DNA of 64,000 nucleotides from Acidobacteriota bacterium. Its GTDB lineage: Bacteria; Acidobacteriota; Terriglobia; Terriglobales; Acidobacteriaceae. Positions 51,564 through 58,826 of the stretch are shown piece by piece. Every line of letters starts with the position of its first letter. Position 1 is the stretch's first letter. Location of the stretch: positions 1 through 64,000 of the forward strand of contig JAJZVX010000012.1 of the NCBI GenBank assembly GCA_021846985.1, read 5' to 3'. Under the pieces are notes generated by a model. It had not been told where the DNA came from. It did no database searches and saw only the letters and a program-made list of their open reading frames with translations. A program made the translations under genes and the position numbers.

Positions 51564-52268
51564 GTGGACAAGGTTATCAACTCTCCCGATGCAGCGGTGG
51601 CGGATTTGCGCGACGGCATGACCGTGATGCTGGGCGGCTTCGGCCTGTGCGGGATCCCCGAAAACCTGATTGCGGCGCTGATCCGCAAGGGCCTCAAAGG
51701 CCTGCACACCATCAGCAACAACATGGGCGTGGACGGTTTCGGCATGGGCCTGATGCTGGAGGCGGGCATGATTGCCTCGCACATCGGCAGCTACGTGGGC
51801 GAAAACCGGCTGCTTGAAAAGCTCGTGATCGCCGGCCAGCTCGACCTGACCCTGGTTCCGCAGGGGACGCTGGCCGAGCGGATTCGCGCCGGCGGCGCGG
51901 GCATCCCGGCCTTCTATGTCCCCGCCGGCGTGGGCACCGTCGTTGCCGAAAGCAAAGAGGTCCGCGAGTTCGACGGCAAAGCCTATCTCATGGAGCGCGG
52001 CCTGCGCGCCGATGTCGCGCTGGTGAAGGCCTGGAAGGCCGACCGGCACGGCAATCTCGTCTACCGCATGACGGCCCGCAACTTCAACCCTGCCATGGCG
52101 ACGGCCGCCGACCTGACCATCGCCGAGGTGGAAGAGATTGTGGAGCCGGGCCAGTTGAACCCGGACGAGATCGTCACGCCGGGTATCTATGTTGACAGGG
52201 TCGTCGCCGGACCCGAGTACAAGAAGCCCGTCGAGGGACGCTTTATCAAGGAGCATGCGCAGCCATGA
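51564..52268 (+). CDS. 3-oxoacid CoA-transferase subunit A
   Basis: 234 residues matching the alpha half of succinyl-CoA/acetoacetate CoA-transferases (ScoA/AtoD type). The CoA-loop is MLGGFGLCGIPENLI, followed by TISNNMGVD and LVPQGTLAERIRAGGAG. It works with subunit B to activate acetoacetate. AAGGAG precedes two GTG codons; the one at 51564 fits the spacing, while 51555 is too close. Its stop overlaps the SDR start (ATGA). Confidence 0.92.
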   Translation: MDKVINSPDAAVADLRDGMTVMLGGFGLCGIPENLIAALIRKGLKGLHTISNNMGVDGFGMGLMLEAGMIASHIGSYVGENRLLEKLVIAGQLDLTLVPQGTLAERIRAGGAGIPAFYVPAGVGTVVAESKEVREFDGKAYLMERGLRADVALVKAWKADRHGNLVYRMTARNFNPAMATAADLTIAEVEEIVEPGQLNPDEIVTPGIYVDRVVAGPEYKKPVEGRFIKEHAQP

Positions 52269-53119
52269 CAGCAAACAATCTTGCATTCCCGGAACCTCCG
52301 TTCACGCTCAGCGGTAAATCCGCCATCGTGACGGGAGCAGGAAGGGGCATTGGACGGGCCATCGTGCAGCGGCTCGCCGCCGCCGGCGCCAGCGCGCTCA
52401 TCTGCGACCTCGATGGCGAGGCCTTGCGCCAGACGCAGGCCTCGGTGCGGGCTCCCGCATGCGTGGCCACGGTGCAGGGCGACCTGATGGATCCAGTTTT
52501 TCCGCAACAGGTTGTGGATGCGGCGCTGCAGAACTTTCATGCTATCGACATCGTGGTGAATTGCGCCGGCTTCAGTTGGGACGGCGTCATCCAGAAGACC
52601 ACCGACGAGCAGTTCCTGGCCATGCTCAACATCCACGTTGTCGCGCCCTTCCGCCTGCTGCGCGCCGCTTCCGCCTACCTGCGCGAAACCGCCAAGCAGG
52701 AGATCGCCCAAGGCCGTCGCACCATGCGCAAAGTCGTCAACATCACCTCCATCTCCGGCACGGACGGAAACCCGGGCCAGGCGGGCTACTCCGCCGGCAA
52801 GGCCGGCGTCATCGGCCTGACCAAAACGCTGGCCAAGGAGTGGGGACGCTACAACATCAATGTCAACGCCGTCGGCTTCGGCCTCATCCAGACGCGCATG
52901 ACCCAGCCGCTCACGCACGAGGGCACCATCAGCATGGCGGGCCGCGAGATTCCCATCGGCGTGCAGCCAGCGATGCTCGATTCCATGGCCGCCGCCTGTC
53001 CGCTGGGGCGCATCGGCACGCCCGAAGAGGCCGCCGGCGCCGTCCTCTTCTTCTGCTCCCCGCTGTCGGACTACGTAACCGGCGAAGTGCTCATCTGTGG
53101 CGGCGGATTCCATTTCTAG
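52265..53119 (+). CDS. Short-chain dehydrogenase/reductase between the CoA-transferase genes
   Basis: 284 residues with TGAGRGIG, NCAG and YSAGK. It is longer than a plain 3-hydroxybutyrate dehydrogenase because of an insert with IGVQPAMLDSMAAA. Its place between the two CoA-transferase halves is unusual, since these are normally adjacent. It probably oxidises a 3-hydroxy acid, or its CoA ester, that feeds acetoacetate. It starts in the ATGA overlap with subunit A. Confidence 0.87.
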   Translation: MTANNLAFPEPPFTLSGKSAIVTGAGRGIGRAIVQRLAAAGASALICDLDGEALRQTQASVRAPACVATVQGDLMDPVFPQQVVDAALQNFHAIDIVVNCAGFSWDGVIQKTTDEQFLAMLNIHVVAPFRLLRAASAYLRETAKQEIAQGRRTMRKVVNITSISGTDGNPGQAGYSAGKAGVIGLTKTLAKEWGRYNINVNAVGFGLIQTRMTQPLTHEGTISMAGREIPIGVQPAMLDSMAAACPLGRIGTPEEAAGAVLFFCSPLSDYVTGEVLICGGGFHF

Positions 53120-53173
53120 CGCGCCTGCTCGCGCCTGCAGCCCGGTTCCGGCGGAGATCCGGGGACAAGGAGA

Positions 53174-53836
53174 ATGAAGTTGAACGGAAAAGAACTCATC
53201 GCCCGGCGCATTGCCCGCGAACTCAAAGACGGCTTTTATGTCAATCTCGGCATCGGCCTGCCCACCACCGTCGCCGCCTTTGTGCCGCCCGGCATCGAGG
53301 TCGTCCTGCAATCGGAAAACGGCCTGCTGGGCATCGGCCCGCCACCCGCCCAGGACGAGGAAGATCCCGATCTGATCAATGCCGGCAAGCAGCCGGTAAC
53401 CCTTCTGCCCGGTTCGAGCTTTTTTTCGAGCGATCAGTCGTTTGCCATGATCCGCGGCGGCCACATGAACATGAGCATTCTGGGAGCGATGCAGGTTTCC
53501 TGCCGCGGCGACCTGGCCAACTGGACCATTCCCGGAAAGATGGTGAAAGGCATGGGCGGCGCCATGGACCTGGTGGCCAGCGCCCCGCATGTGGTGGTGG
53601 CCACGGAACACAATACCAAAGACGGCGGCTTCAAGATCGTCGAGGCGTGCTCGCTGCCGCTCACGGGCAAGGGTGTGGTGCATGATATCGTGACCGAACT
53701 CGGCTGGTTCCACGTCTCCGCCGCAGGTCTGGTGATGACCGAGATCGCCGAAGGCGTGACGAAGGAAGCCGTCGCGCAACGAACCGGCTGCCCGGTGCAC
53801 TTTGCCGCCGGTCTGCGCCCCATGCTCCCCTTCTAA
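53174..53836 (+). CDS. 3-oxoacid CoA-transferase subunit B
   Basis: 220 residues matching the beta half (ScoB/AtoA). The catalytic glutamate is in VVLQSENGLLGIG; GGHMNMSILGAMQVS and WTIPGKMVKGMGGAMDLV are family segments. With subunit A it moves CoA from succinyl- or acetyl-CoA to acetoacetate. ACAAGGAG precedes the ATG at 53174. It is the last gene of the catabolic operon. Confidence 0.93.
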   Translation: MKLNGKELIARRIARELKDGFYVNLGIGLPTTVAAFVPPGIEVVLQSENGLLGIGPPPAQDEEDPDLINAGKQPVTLLPGSSFFSSDQSFAMIRGGHMNMSILGAMQVSCRGDLANWTIPGKMVKGMGGAMDLVASAPHVVVATEHNTKDGGFKIVEACSLPLTGKGVVHDIVTELGWFHVSAAGLVMTEIAEGVTKEAVAQRTGCPVHFAAGLRPMLPF

Positions 53837-53890
53837 AGACCATTGCACCGACCGCCACAGACGTCCCTCTCGAGCAGTGCAATCAGCCCC

Positions 53891-54292
53891 TTAGTGATCG
53901 CAGGTGTTTTCTCCCGTAATCAGGCTTCCGGCAAGATAGTCCGCCACCAGCTTCTCGGGCGGCTCGGCGGGCGCGCCGACGATGACCTGGATGCCCTGCT
54001 GAGCGAAGAGCCCATGGGCGCGCTGCCCCATGCCGCCGGCAAGGATCATATTGACGCCTCTTTCGGCCAGCCACGGAGGCAGCAGGCCCGGCTGATGGGG
54101 TGGCGCATCGATGTCCTCGCGGCGAAGAAGCTTCTTTTCCGAAGCCTCCACATCGACAAGGGCAAAGCGTTCGCAGTGGCCAAAGTGCATGGCCAGTCTT
54201 CCGTCCGCAAGTGGAATGGCAATTTTCACGATTCTGCTCCCTTGAGTGTTGGAGTCGCCGGCCACAGCCGCGAACTCAATGGGTTGATTCAT
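53891..54292 (-). CDS. NifX/NifB-like iron-molybdenum-cofactor-binding family protein (second copy)
   Basis: 133 residues. The fold's features are VKIAIPLADGRLAMHFGHCERFALVDVE, then AERGVNMILAGGMGQRAHGLF and GSLITGE; this family includes NifX, NifY and the orange protein. It should hold a small metal cluster or cofactor. The C-terminal CDH tail and HFGHC are candidate ligands. The ATG at 54292 overlaps the end of the DUF364 gene by 17 bases, so it is coupled to it. It is the last of three genes behind the sigma-54 promoter at 55430-55445. Confidence 0.85.
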   Translation of the reverse strand: MNQPIEFAAVAGDSNTQGSRIVKIAIPLADGRLAMHFGHCERFALVDVEASEKKLLRREDIDAPPHQPGLLPPWLAERGVNMILAGGMGQRAHGLFAQQGIQVIVGAPAEPPEKLVADYLAGSLITGENTCDH

Positions 54293-55043
54293 CGCGGGCC
54301 TGCGCGCACCAGCGTTCCAGTGCCATGAACCGGCAGACCGCCGCCGCCGTGATGCCGAATACCACCAGTGGCTTGTTGTGCGCGCGCGCCGGCTTCTCAA
54401 TGGCATCGAAGGTGCCGTTCACCAGCGCCGTTCCGGTGACGAGAATCAAGTCGCAGGCCGCAATGAGACGGCCAGTCTCCCGGCGCCCATCCCAAATGGT
54501 CACGCCAAAGCGGCATTGACCGGTGTTTCGCGGGTTCAGGTCGGTAATGCATACCGCGCCGGGACCAAACTCGTCCGCCAGCGCCTCGGCAATGGCCGGA
54601 TTGAAGCCAATCAGCCCCACGCCGCGCGCGCCTTTCGCGCGGGCCGCGCGCGCCATCCCGGCAGCGCAGCGCTCAGGCTCCTCGTCCTTGCAGTGCAGAA
54701 CGCCCCCAATCTCCCCAAGCGACCGCATGACCGCATTCATCGTTGCCAGAAAAACCGCCCGGTTCCGCGTGTTATCCAGCGGCAAGGCCAACACATCGCG
54801 CAGTTGCCCTGAGAAATTCGAGGGCGCATCGGTGAACGCCTGCCCGCGCGCGCCCAGCACAGCAGCTTCGATCACCCGTTCCTTCCCTTCCAGAATGGGA
54901 TAGTCGCGCCGCGAGGGCCTCCCGATGGCCTCTTCGGGAGTCAGCGGCTGAGCGGTTACGGCCACCTCGGCGCGGTCCAGGTTGTGCCGCGCTGCCAGCT
55001 CCCGCAGCCGGTCGCGGCACTCTTCCAGAATTCCACGCCGCAT
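54276..55043 (-). CDS. DUF364-type putative heavy-metal chelation protein
   Basis: 255 residues. DYPILEGKERVIEAAVLGARGQAFTDAP and, later, GLIGFNPAIAEALADEFG and ITDLNP (Rossmann-like core) match DUF364/DUF4213-type proteins, which are linked to metal handling in anaerobes. HCKDEEPERC supplies a Cys/His set. The start at 55043 overlaps the upstream gene's stop region (TAGTGATG); GTG three bases earlier is possible. Its place between two NifX-like genes suggests work on metal-cluster delivery. Confidence 0.8.
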   Translation of the reverse strand: MRRGILEECRDRLRELAARHNLDRAEVAVTAQPLTPEEAIGRPSRRDYPILEGKERVIEAAVLGARGQAFTDAPSNFSGQLRDVLALPLDNTRNRAVFLATMNAVMRSLGEIGGVLHCKDEEPERCAAGMARAARAKGARGVGLIGFNPAIAEALADEFGPGAVCITDLNPRNTGQCRFGVTIWDGRRETGRLIAACDLILVTGTALVNGTFDAIEKPARAHNKPLVVFGITAAAVCRFMALERWCAQARDESTH

Positions 55044-55045
55044 CA

Positions 55046-55405
55046 CTACCAGTGTCCTTCCACGTCGGCCGCCGTCGTGGCCTTGAGCGATCCTGCTTTG
55101 TACTGGGCCAGGGCTTCAGCAACCGTGCCACCCGCAACGGGGTAAATGGCGACGCCGCCGGCTTGCAGCGCCGAGAACGCCTTGGGACCGACGTGCCCGG
55201 TGAGGAGGGCCTTGACGCCAAGGTCCACGAGCGTTTTGGCGGACTGAATGCCGGCTCCCTGTGCGGCGCCCAGATTCACGGTGTTGTTCACAGTGCTGAC
55301 CGCATTTGTCGCGAGATCAACAACGACAAAATACCTCGCCCGGCCAAAACGCGGATCGAGGGCGGACTGAGTGCCTTCTTCCTGAGAGGTGATTGCAAGT
55401 TTCAT
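55046..55405 (-). CDS. Orange-protein-like NifX/MTH1175-family protein
   Basis: 119 residues with MKLAITSQEEGTQSALDPRFGR at the start, then ARYFVVVDLATNAV and TLVDLGVKALLTGHVGPKAFSAL. This is the MTH1175/NifX-like fold that, in Desulfovibrio, includes the orange protein that binds a Mo-Cu sulfide cluster. Nothing in the sequence proves that this one binds molybdenum or copper. I took the ATG at 55405 with GGAGAAG upstream; the 214-residue frame reads through the promoter. It is the first gene after the sigma-54 promoter. Confidence 0.85.
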   Translation of the reverse strand: MKLAITSQEEGTQSALDPRFGRARYFVVVDLATNAVSTVNNTVNLGAAQGAGIQSAKTLVDLGVKALLTGHVGPKAFSALQAGGVAIYPVAGGTVAEALAQYKAGSLKATTAADVEGHW

Positions 55406-55429
55406 TCTGCTTCTCCGAGAAGGAGAACA

Positions 55430-55445
55430 TGCACGTGGCTTGCCA
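55430..55445 (-). promoter_or_regulatory. Sigma-54 promoter of the minus-strand ORP-like operon
   Basis: Minus strand TGGCAAGCCACGTGCA: GG and GC exactly 10 bases apart. The predicted start of transcription is near 55419, 14 bases before the ATG at 55405, with GGAGAAG in the leader. The palindrome at 55544-55558 is about 105 bases upstream, the usual enhancer distance. Confidence 0.75.
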
Positions 55446-55543
55446 AGGTCCGCGGAGGAAAATAGGCTGGCTCCAGTTGGCTGATCGCAAAGGAGTTGCC
55501 TCTCGCGCAAGCGGGAGGATTCCCGGCGCGGAACGCGGGAAGT

Positions 55544-55558
55544 GTTGCAATTTGCAAC
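55544..55558. promoter_or_regulatory. Enhancer-type palindrome GTTGCAATTTGCAAC
   Basis: A perfect odd-centred palindrome (TTGCA-N3-TGCAA with one more matching base at each end). It overlaps the first bases past the activator's stop codon region and lies upstream of the promoter at 55430-55445. Two similar sites are at 56931 and 56962. Confidence 0.65.
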
Positions 55559-55559
55559 G

Positions 55560-56909
55560 CTACGTGTTGCGCCCCCGCAGGGTGCGCGGACCAGCCGTGG
55601 AGTGCGCGGACTTGAGCCTGCGATACAGCGTGCTGGGATCGATTCCGAGCTCCCGCGCGGCCTGCCGGTGGTTGCCCCGGTTGCGGACAAGCGCGGCTTC
55701 CATCATCTGCCGCTGCGCCGCCCGCATATGCATCGCGGGCAGAAAGGCGCCGGACGGCGCGTTCGCCGGCCGCAGTTCCACCGGCAGGTGCTCGATCTCA
55801 ATCCGGCCTCCGCGGCACAGGACAAACGCCTGCTCCACGATGTTTTCCAGCTCGCGCACGTTGCCGGGATAGTCGTGCTCCATCAGGCGCGCCATGACCT
55901 CCGGAGAAACGCCGCCGATGTCTTTCTCCTGCAAGCGGTTGAACTTGGCCACAAGATGATCCACCAGAAGTGGCACGTCTTCCCGGCGCTCCCGCAACGG
56001 CGGAATCTTCAAATAGACCACGCGAATACGATAGAAAAGGTCTTCGCGAAATTTGCCCTCGTGCACTAACTGTTGCAGGTTCTTGTTGGTGGCGGCCAGC
56101 ACGCGGACGTTGACCTTCACAGGCTCGGTTGCGCCCAGCGGCTCCATGCTGCGCTCCTGCAGCACGCGCAGCAGGCGAACCTGCATGGCGGGCGAGATGT
56201 CGCCGATCTCGTCCAGAAAAATGGTGCCTCCGTCGGCCAGCGCAAAGCGTCCTGGCTTGTCCTTCTTGGCATCCGTAAACGCCCCCGCCTTGTAGCCGAA
56301 CAACTCCGACTCCAGCAGCGCATCGGGCAGCGCGGCGCAGTTCACGGCCACGAACCGCTTCTTGCCGCGAGGCGAAAGATGATGCATGGCGCGGGCAAAC
56401 AGCTCCTTGCCGGTGCCGCTTTCTCCTTCCACCAGCACCGTGCTGGGGCTGGCGGCGATCTGCGGCAGAATCTCAAACAGGCTCTGCATCGCCGCGCTGC
56501 GCCCCACGATGTCCTCGAACGTGTAGCGGGACTCCAGTTCCTTGCGCAATTGCTCAACGTAGCTGAGATCCTGGAAGGTCTCAACGCCCCCCGCAATCTC
56601 GCCCCCCGGCGCGCGCAGCAGCGCGGTCGAGATGCGAATGGGAATCCGGCTTCCATTCACGCCGATGATATTCGCGGTTACGCCCACCACCGGCTTGCCG
56701 CTGGAAAGCGTACGCCGCAGGGCGCAGGCCTCTTCGCATATGCTGGCCCGGAATACATCCGAGCACTGCCGCCCCAGGGCATCCTGGCGGCGAACGCCCG
56801 TAATGCGCTCGGCCGCGCGGTTGAAGGTTGTGATGCGCCACTGATGATCGACAGTGAAGACGCCTTCGTTGATCGAATCGAGAATGGGATCGCTGCGTGG
56901 CTCGGCCAT
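55560..56909 (-). CDS. Sigma-54-dependent activator of the ORP-like locus
   Basis: 449 residues: PAS sensor (about 5-125), AAA+ domain with Walker A GESGTGKE (near 165), LFLDEIGDISPAMQ-type Walker B (IFLDEIGDISPAMQ), and a Fis-type helix-turn-helix (HRQAARELGIDPSTLYRRL). The sigma-54 loop reads GAFTDA in place of GAFTGA. The PAS domain has cysteines 49, 58 and 62 (QCSDVFRASICEEAC), a possible iron-sulfur or redox sensor. It sits between the two divergent operons and should activate both. I chose the ATG at 56909; the longer frame runs over an enhancer palindrome. Confidence 0.9.
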   Translation of the reverse strand: MAEPRSDPILDSINEGVFTVDHQWRITTFNRAAERITGVRRQDALGRQCSDVFRASICEEACALRRTLSSGKPVVGVTANIIGVNGSRIPIRISTALLRAPGGEIAGGVETFQDLSYVEQLRKELESRYTFEDIVGRSAAMQSLFEILPQIAASPSTVLVEGESGTGKELFARAMHHLSPRGKKRFVAVNCAALPDALLESELFGYKAGAFTDAKKDKPGRFALADGGTIFLDEIGDISPAMQVRLLRVLQERSMEPLGATEPVKVNVRVLAATNKNLQQLVHEGKFREDLFYRIRVVYLKIPPLRERREDVPLLVDHLVAKFNRLQEKDIGGVSPEVMARLMEHDYPGNVRELENIVEQAFVLCRGGRIEIEHLPVELRPANAPSGAFLPAMHMRAAQRQMMEAALVRNRGNHRQAARELGIDPSTLYRRLKSAHSTAGPRTLRGRNT

Positions 56910-56930
56910 GGGAACAGCGTAGTGCGCCGT

Positions 56931-56945
56931 GTTGCATTTTGCAGT
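56931..56945. promoter_or_regulatory. Enhancer-type palindrome GTTGCATTTTGCAGT
   Basis: TTGCA-N3-TGCA with one mismatched end base. It lies 22 bases upstream of the activator ATG and about 93 bases before the promoter at 57030. Confidence 0.55.
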
Positions 56946-56961
56946 GACCGCTCTCACAAGC

Positions 56962-56976
56962 CTTGCATTCTGCAAC
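56962..56976. promoter_or_regulatory. Enhancer-type palindrome CTTGCATTCTGCAAC
   Basis: TTGCA-TTC-TGCAA, a perfect dyad. It is 31 bases (three helical turns) from the site at 56931, on the same face of the DNA, and about 62 bases before the -24 element at 57030. Confidence 0.6.
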
Positions 56977-57029
56977 TCCAGCACCACGCCTGTCCCAGCA
57001 ACCTCCTGCTCCTGAGTAAATTAGGGTTT

Positions 57030-57045
57030 TGGCCCTCCGGATGCA
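57030..57045 (+). promoter_or_regulatory. Sigma-54 promoter of the plus-strand ORP-like operon
   Basis: TGGCCCTCCGGATGCA: GG and GC exactly 10 bases apart. The predicted transcription start is near 57056, only about two bases before the ATG at 57058, so the message would be almost leaderless. Confidence 0.75.
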
Positions 57046-57057
57046 TCATCCCCTTGC

Positions 57058-57669
57058 ATGAGAATCGCGATCCCGCAATGGCAAGGGCGCATTGCACCCG
57101 TCTTCGACGTCGCTGGCCGTCTCCTGCTGGTGGACGTCGAGGAGGGCCGTGAAACTCACCGCGAGGAGAGGCGCCTTCTCAAAACGGAGTTGCCGGCCCG
57201 CGCGGCCGAACTGCTCAGTTACAGCGTCGATCTCTTGATCTGCGGAGCGGTTTCGACGCCCCTGCAACTGAGAGTTGCCGCTTCCGGCGTGCAGGTGATC
57301 GCCTTTGTCTGCGGCGCGGTCGAGGAGGTGCTGGCCGCTTACCTGAACGGCACGCTGGCCACTCCGGCCTTTGCCATGCCGGGTTGCCGCCGGTGGCGCC
57401 GGAGAGGCGGAGAAGATCGATTGCCCGCCGGCTTCGGGATGGGCCGCGGACGAGGCCGGTTCGGGCAAGACCAGGGAAGGACACCGTGTCTCCGGACACG
57501 CGAAGGCCTCGCCGCCACCGGTGAGGACAAGCCCTCGCTCTGTCCAAAGTGCGGCGGAAAAGTACGGTACAGAGCGGGAACGAGAGAGATAGAAAATGTG
57601 TGCTGGCAGTGCGGTGCGCGGACGGCGCCAGTTCGAGACCAGGATGCTTCATCCATCATTGAAACCTAA
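57058..57669 (+). CDS. NifX-like protein fused to a zinc-ribbon tail
   Basis: 203 residues. Residues 1-105 are the NifX/orange-protein fold (MRIAIPQWQGRIAPVFDVAGR, LICGAVSTPLQLRVAASGVQV). A Gly/Arg linker (GFGMGRGRGRFGQ) follows, and then a zinc ribbon with CPKCGGK and CWQCGAR. The fusion is not standard for the family. The start is firm because MRIAIP is the family's first strand. It opens the plus-strand operon and is followed by the DUF5320 protein 12 bases later. Confidence 0.85.
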   Translation: MRIAIPQWQGRIAPVFDVAGRLLLVDVEEGRETHREERRLLKTELPARAAELLSYSVDLLICGAVSTPLQLRVAASGVQVIAFVCGAVEEVLAAYLNGTLATPAFAMPGCRRWRRRGGEDRLPAGFGMGRGRGRFGQDQGRTPCLRTREGLAATGEDKPSLCPKCGGKVRYRAGTREIENVCWQCGARTAPVRDQDASSIIET

Positions 57670-57681
57670 GGAGGAATTCAA

Positions 57682-58014
57682 ATGCCATTTAGAGATCAAA
57701 CAGGTCCCAGGGGAGAAGGCCCGATGACCGGCCGCGGCCGGGGTGTTTGCGCAGGAGGGACAGCGCCCGGAAGTCTGACTGCGGGGCCGGGCTTCGGCAT
57801 GGGCAGAGGAGGCCGTGGCGGCCGCGGTCAGCGCAATCGACTTCGCGCCGTGGAGCCGTATGCAGACAGGACGGCAACTGTAGCGTCTGCCGCGCCGGCG
57901 GAGCGGCAGCAGGAGATGGCGGCCCTGAAAGCCACCATCGGCGGACTGGCGAGCACTCTTGGCGAAATACAGAAACGCCTGGAAGAGCTGGAAGCGGCGC
58001 GAGGAGGGGAATAG
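57682..58014 (+). CDS. DUF5320 Gly/Arg-rich protein with coiled-coil tail
   Basis: 110 residues. The start MPFRDQTGPRGEGPMTGRGRG is the DUF5320 hallmark, followed by a Gly/Arg-rich region (GFGMGRGGRGGRG) and a C-terminal coiled coil (LKATIGGLASTLGEIQKRLEELEAA). Such proteins recur next to MinD/ferredoxin ATPases and NifX-like proteins in anaerobes; the role is unknown. AAGGAGG precedes the ATG. Confidence 0.85.
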   Translation: MPFRDQTGPRGEGPMTGRGRGVCAGGTAPGSLTAGPGFGMGRGGRGGRGQRNRLRAVEPYADRTATVASAAPAERQQEMAALKATIGGLASTLGEIQKRLEELEAARGGE

Positions 58015-58176
58015 GCCCTGTTAGCAGGGGTCTGGCGGCGCTCATCCAACCAGGATCGCAGCAAGCGGGTGGGGGCCGATCCGGCAGGAGCAGGCGCCTC
58101 CGCAGAAACAAACTCGAAAGCGTGCAGCGAAGCTGTAGACCCGGCGACGCGTGACGCCGGGAAGGGAGGAAATCCG

Positions 58177-58686
58177 ATGAAGACGATGCGCACAGTGCCC
58201 ATTCTCGCGATCGTGTTGACTGCCTGTTTTGCGGCCTTGGCTTTTGCTCAAAGCGGCGCAGGCCAGTATTACAACTCCACCAGGGAAACCACCGCCAGAG
58301 GCACCGTGGAAAAGGTCACGAACGTGACCAGCGCGCAGGGGTGGTACGGCGTGCACCTGACCCTGAAATCGCAGGACAGGAGCTACGATGTGCGCCTGGG
58401 ACCATCCGATTTCATTGCGGAGAGCGGCTTCACTTTCGCTCCGGGCGACCGGATTGAAGTGTGGGGTGCACAGGCGGCTGCGCAGAGCGACAACATTCTG
58501 GTGGCCAGAGCGGTTGAGAAGAACGGCCAAACCCTGACGCTGCGCGATTCCGACGGGTTTCCAATGTGGGCCGGCATGGGCATGCGGGGCGGCCGGGGAT
58601 ACGGCGGCGGTTATGGCCGCCGCATGGGCTGGGGCTGCCGGCACGGCGGCTGCGGCTGCGATTGCGGCTGCCGCGGCGGCTGGTGA
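58177..58686 (+). CDS. Exported OB-like protein with Gly/Cys-rich tail
   Basis: 169 residues: signal peptide (TVPILAIVLTACFAALAFA), then a beta-rich core (ARGTVEKVTNVTSAQGW, RSYDVRLGPSDFI, GDRIEVWGAQAAAQ) that resembles small OB-fold proteins, and a C-terminal Gly/Arg-rich stretch ending CRHGGCGCDCGCRGGW with five cysteines and one histidine. The tail looks able to bind metal. GGGAGGA precedes the ATG. Lying inside the ORP-like operon, it may be a periplasmic partner; the family is not known to me. Confidence 0.7.
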   Translation: MKTMRTVPILAIVLTACFAALAFAQSGAGQYYNSTRETTARGTVEKVTNVTSAQGWYGVHLTLKSQDRSYDVRLGPSDFIAESGFTFAPGDRIEVWGAQAAAQSDNILVARAVEKNGQTLTLRDSDGFPMWAGMGMRGGRGYGGGYGRRMGWGCRHGGCGCDCGCRGGW

Positions 58687-58826
58687 TAACAAGCTTCTGG
58701 AGCCGCAGACGCGCAGCGAGAGAAGCTGAAAACCGGTGAAACCCCGGCTCAGGAACTCACTTCCCAAGGGAGCGTGGCATGGGTGCGCTCACGCGGAAAT
58801 AGCAGAAGGAGATCGAGCGAGCGGCC

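Noticed and set aside
50232-52286. Long minus-strand open frame of 684 codons
   Set aside because: It is antisense to the thiolase and CoA-transferase A genes, whose motifs are unmistakable, and its own translation has low-complexity His/Arg/Gly-rich sequence. High GC keeps such antisense frames open.
52187-53848. Minus-strand open frame of 553 codons
   Set aside because: Antisense shadow of the SDR and CoA-transferase B genes; no recognisable domain.
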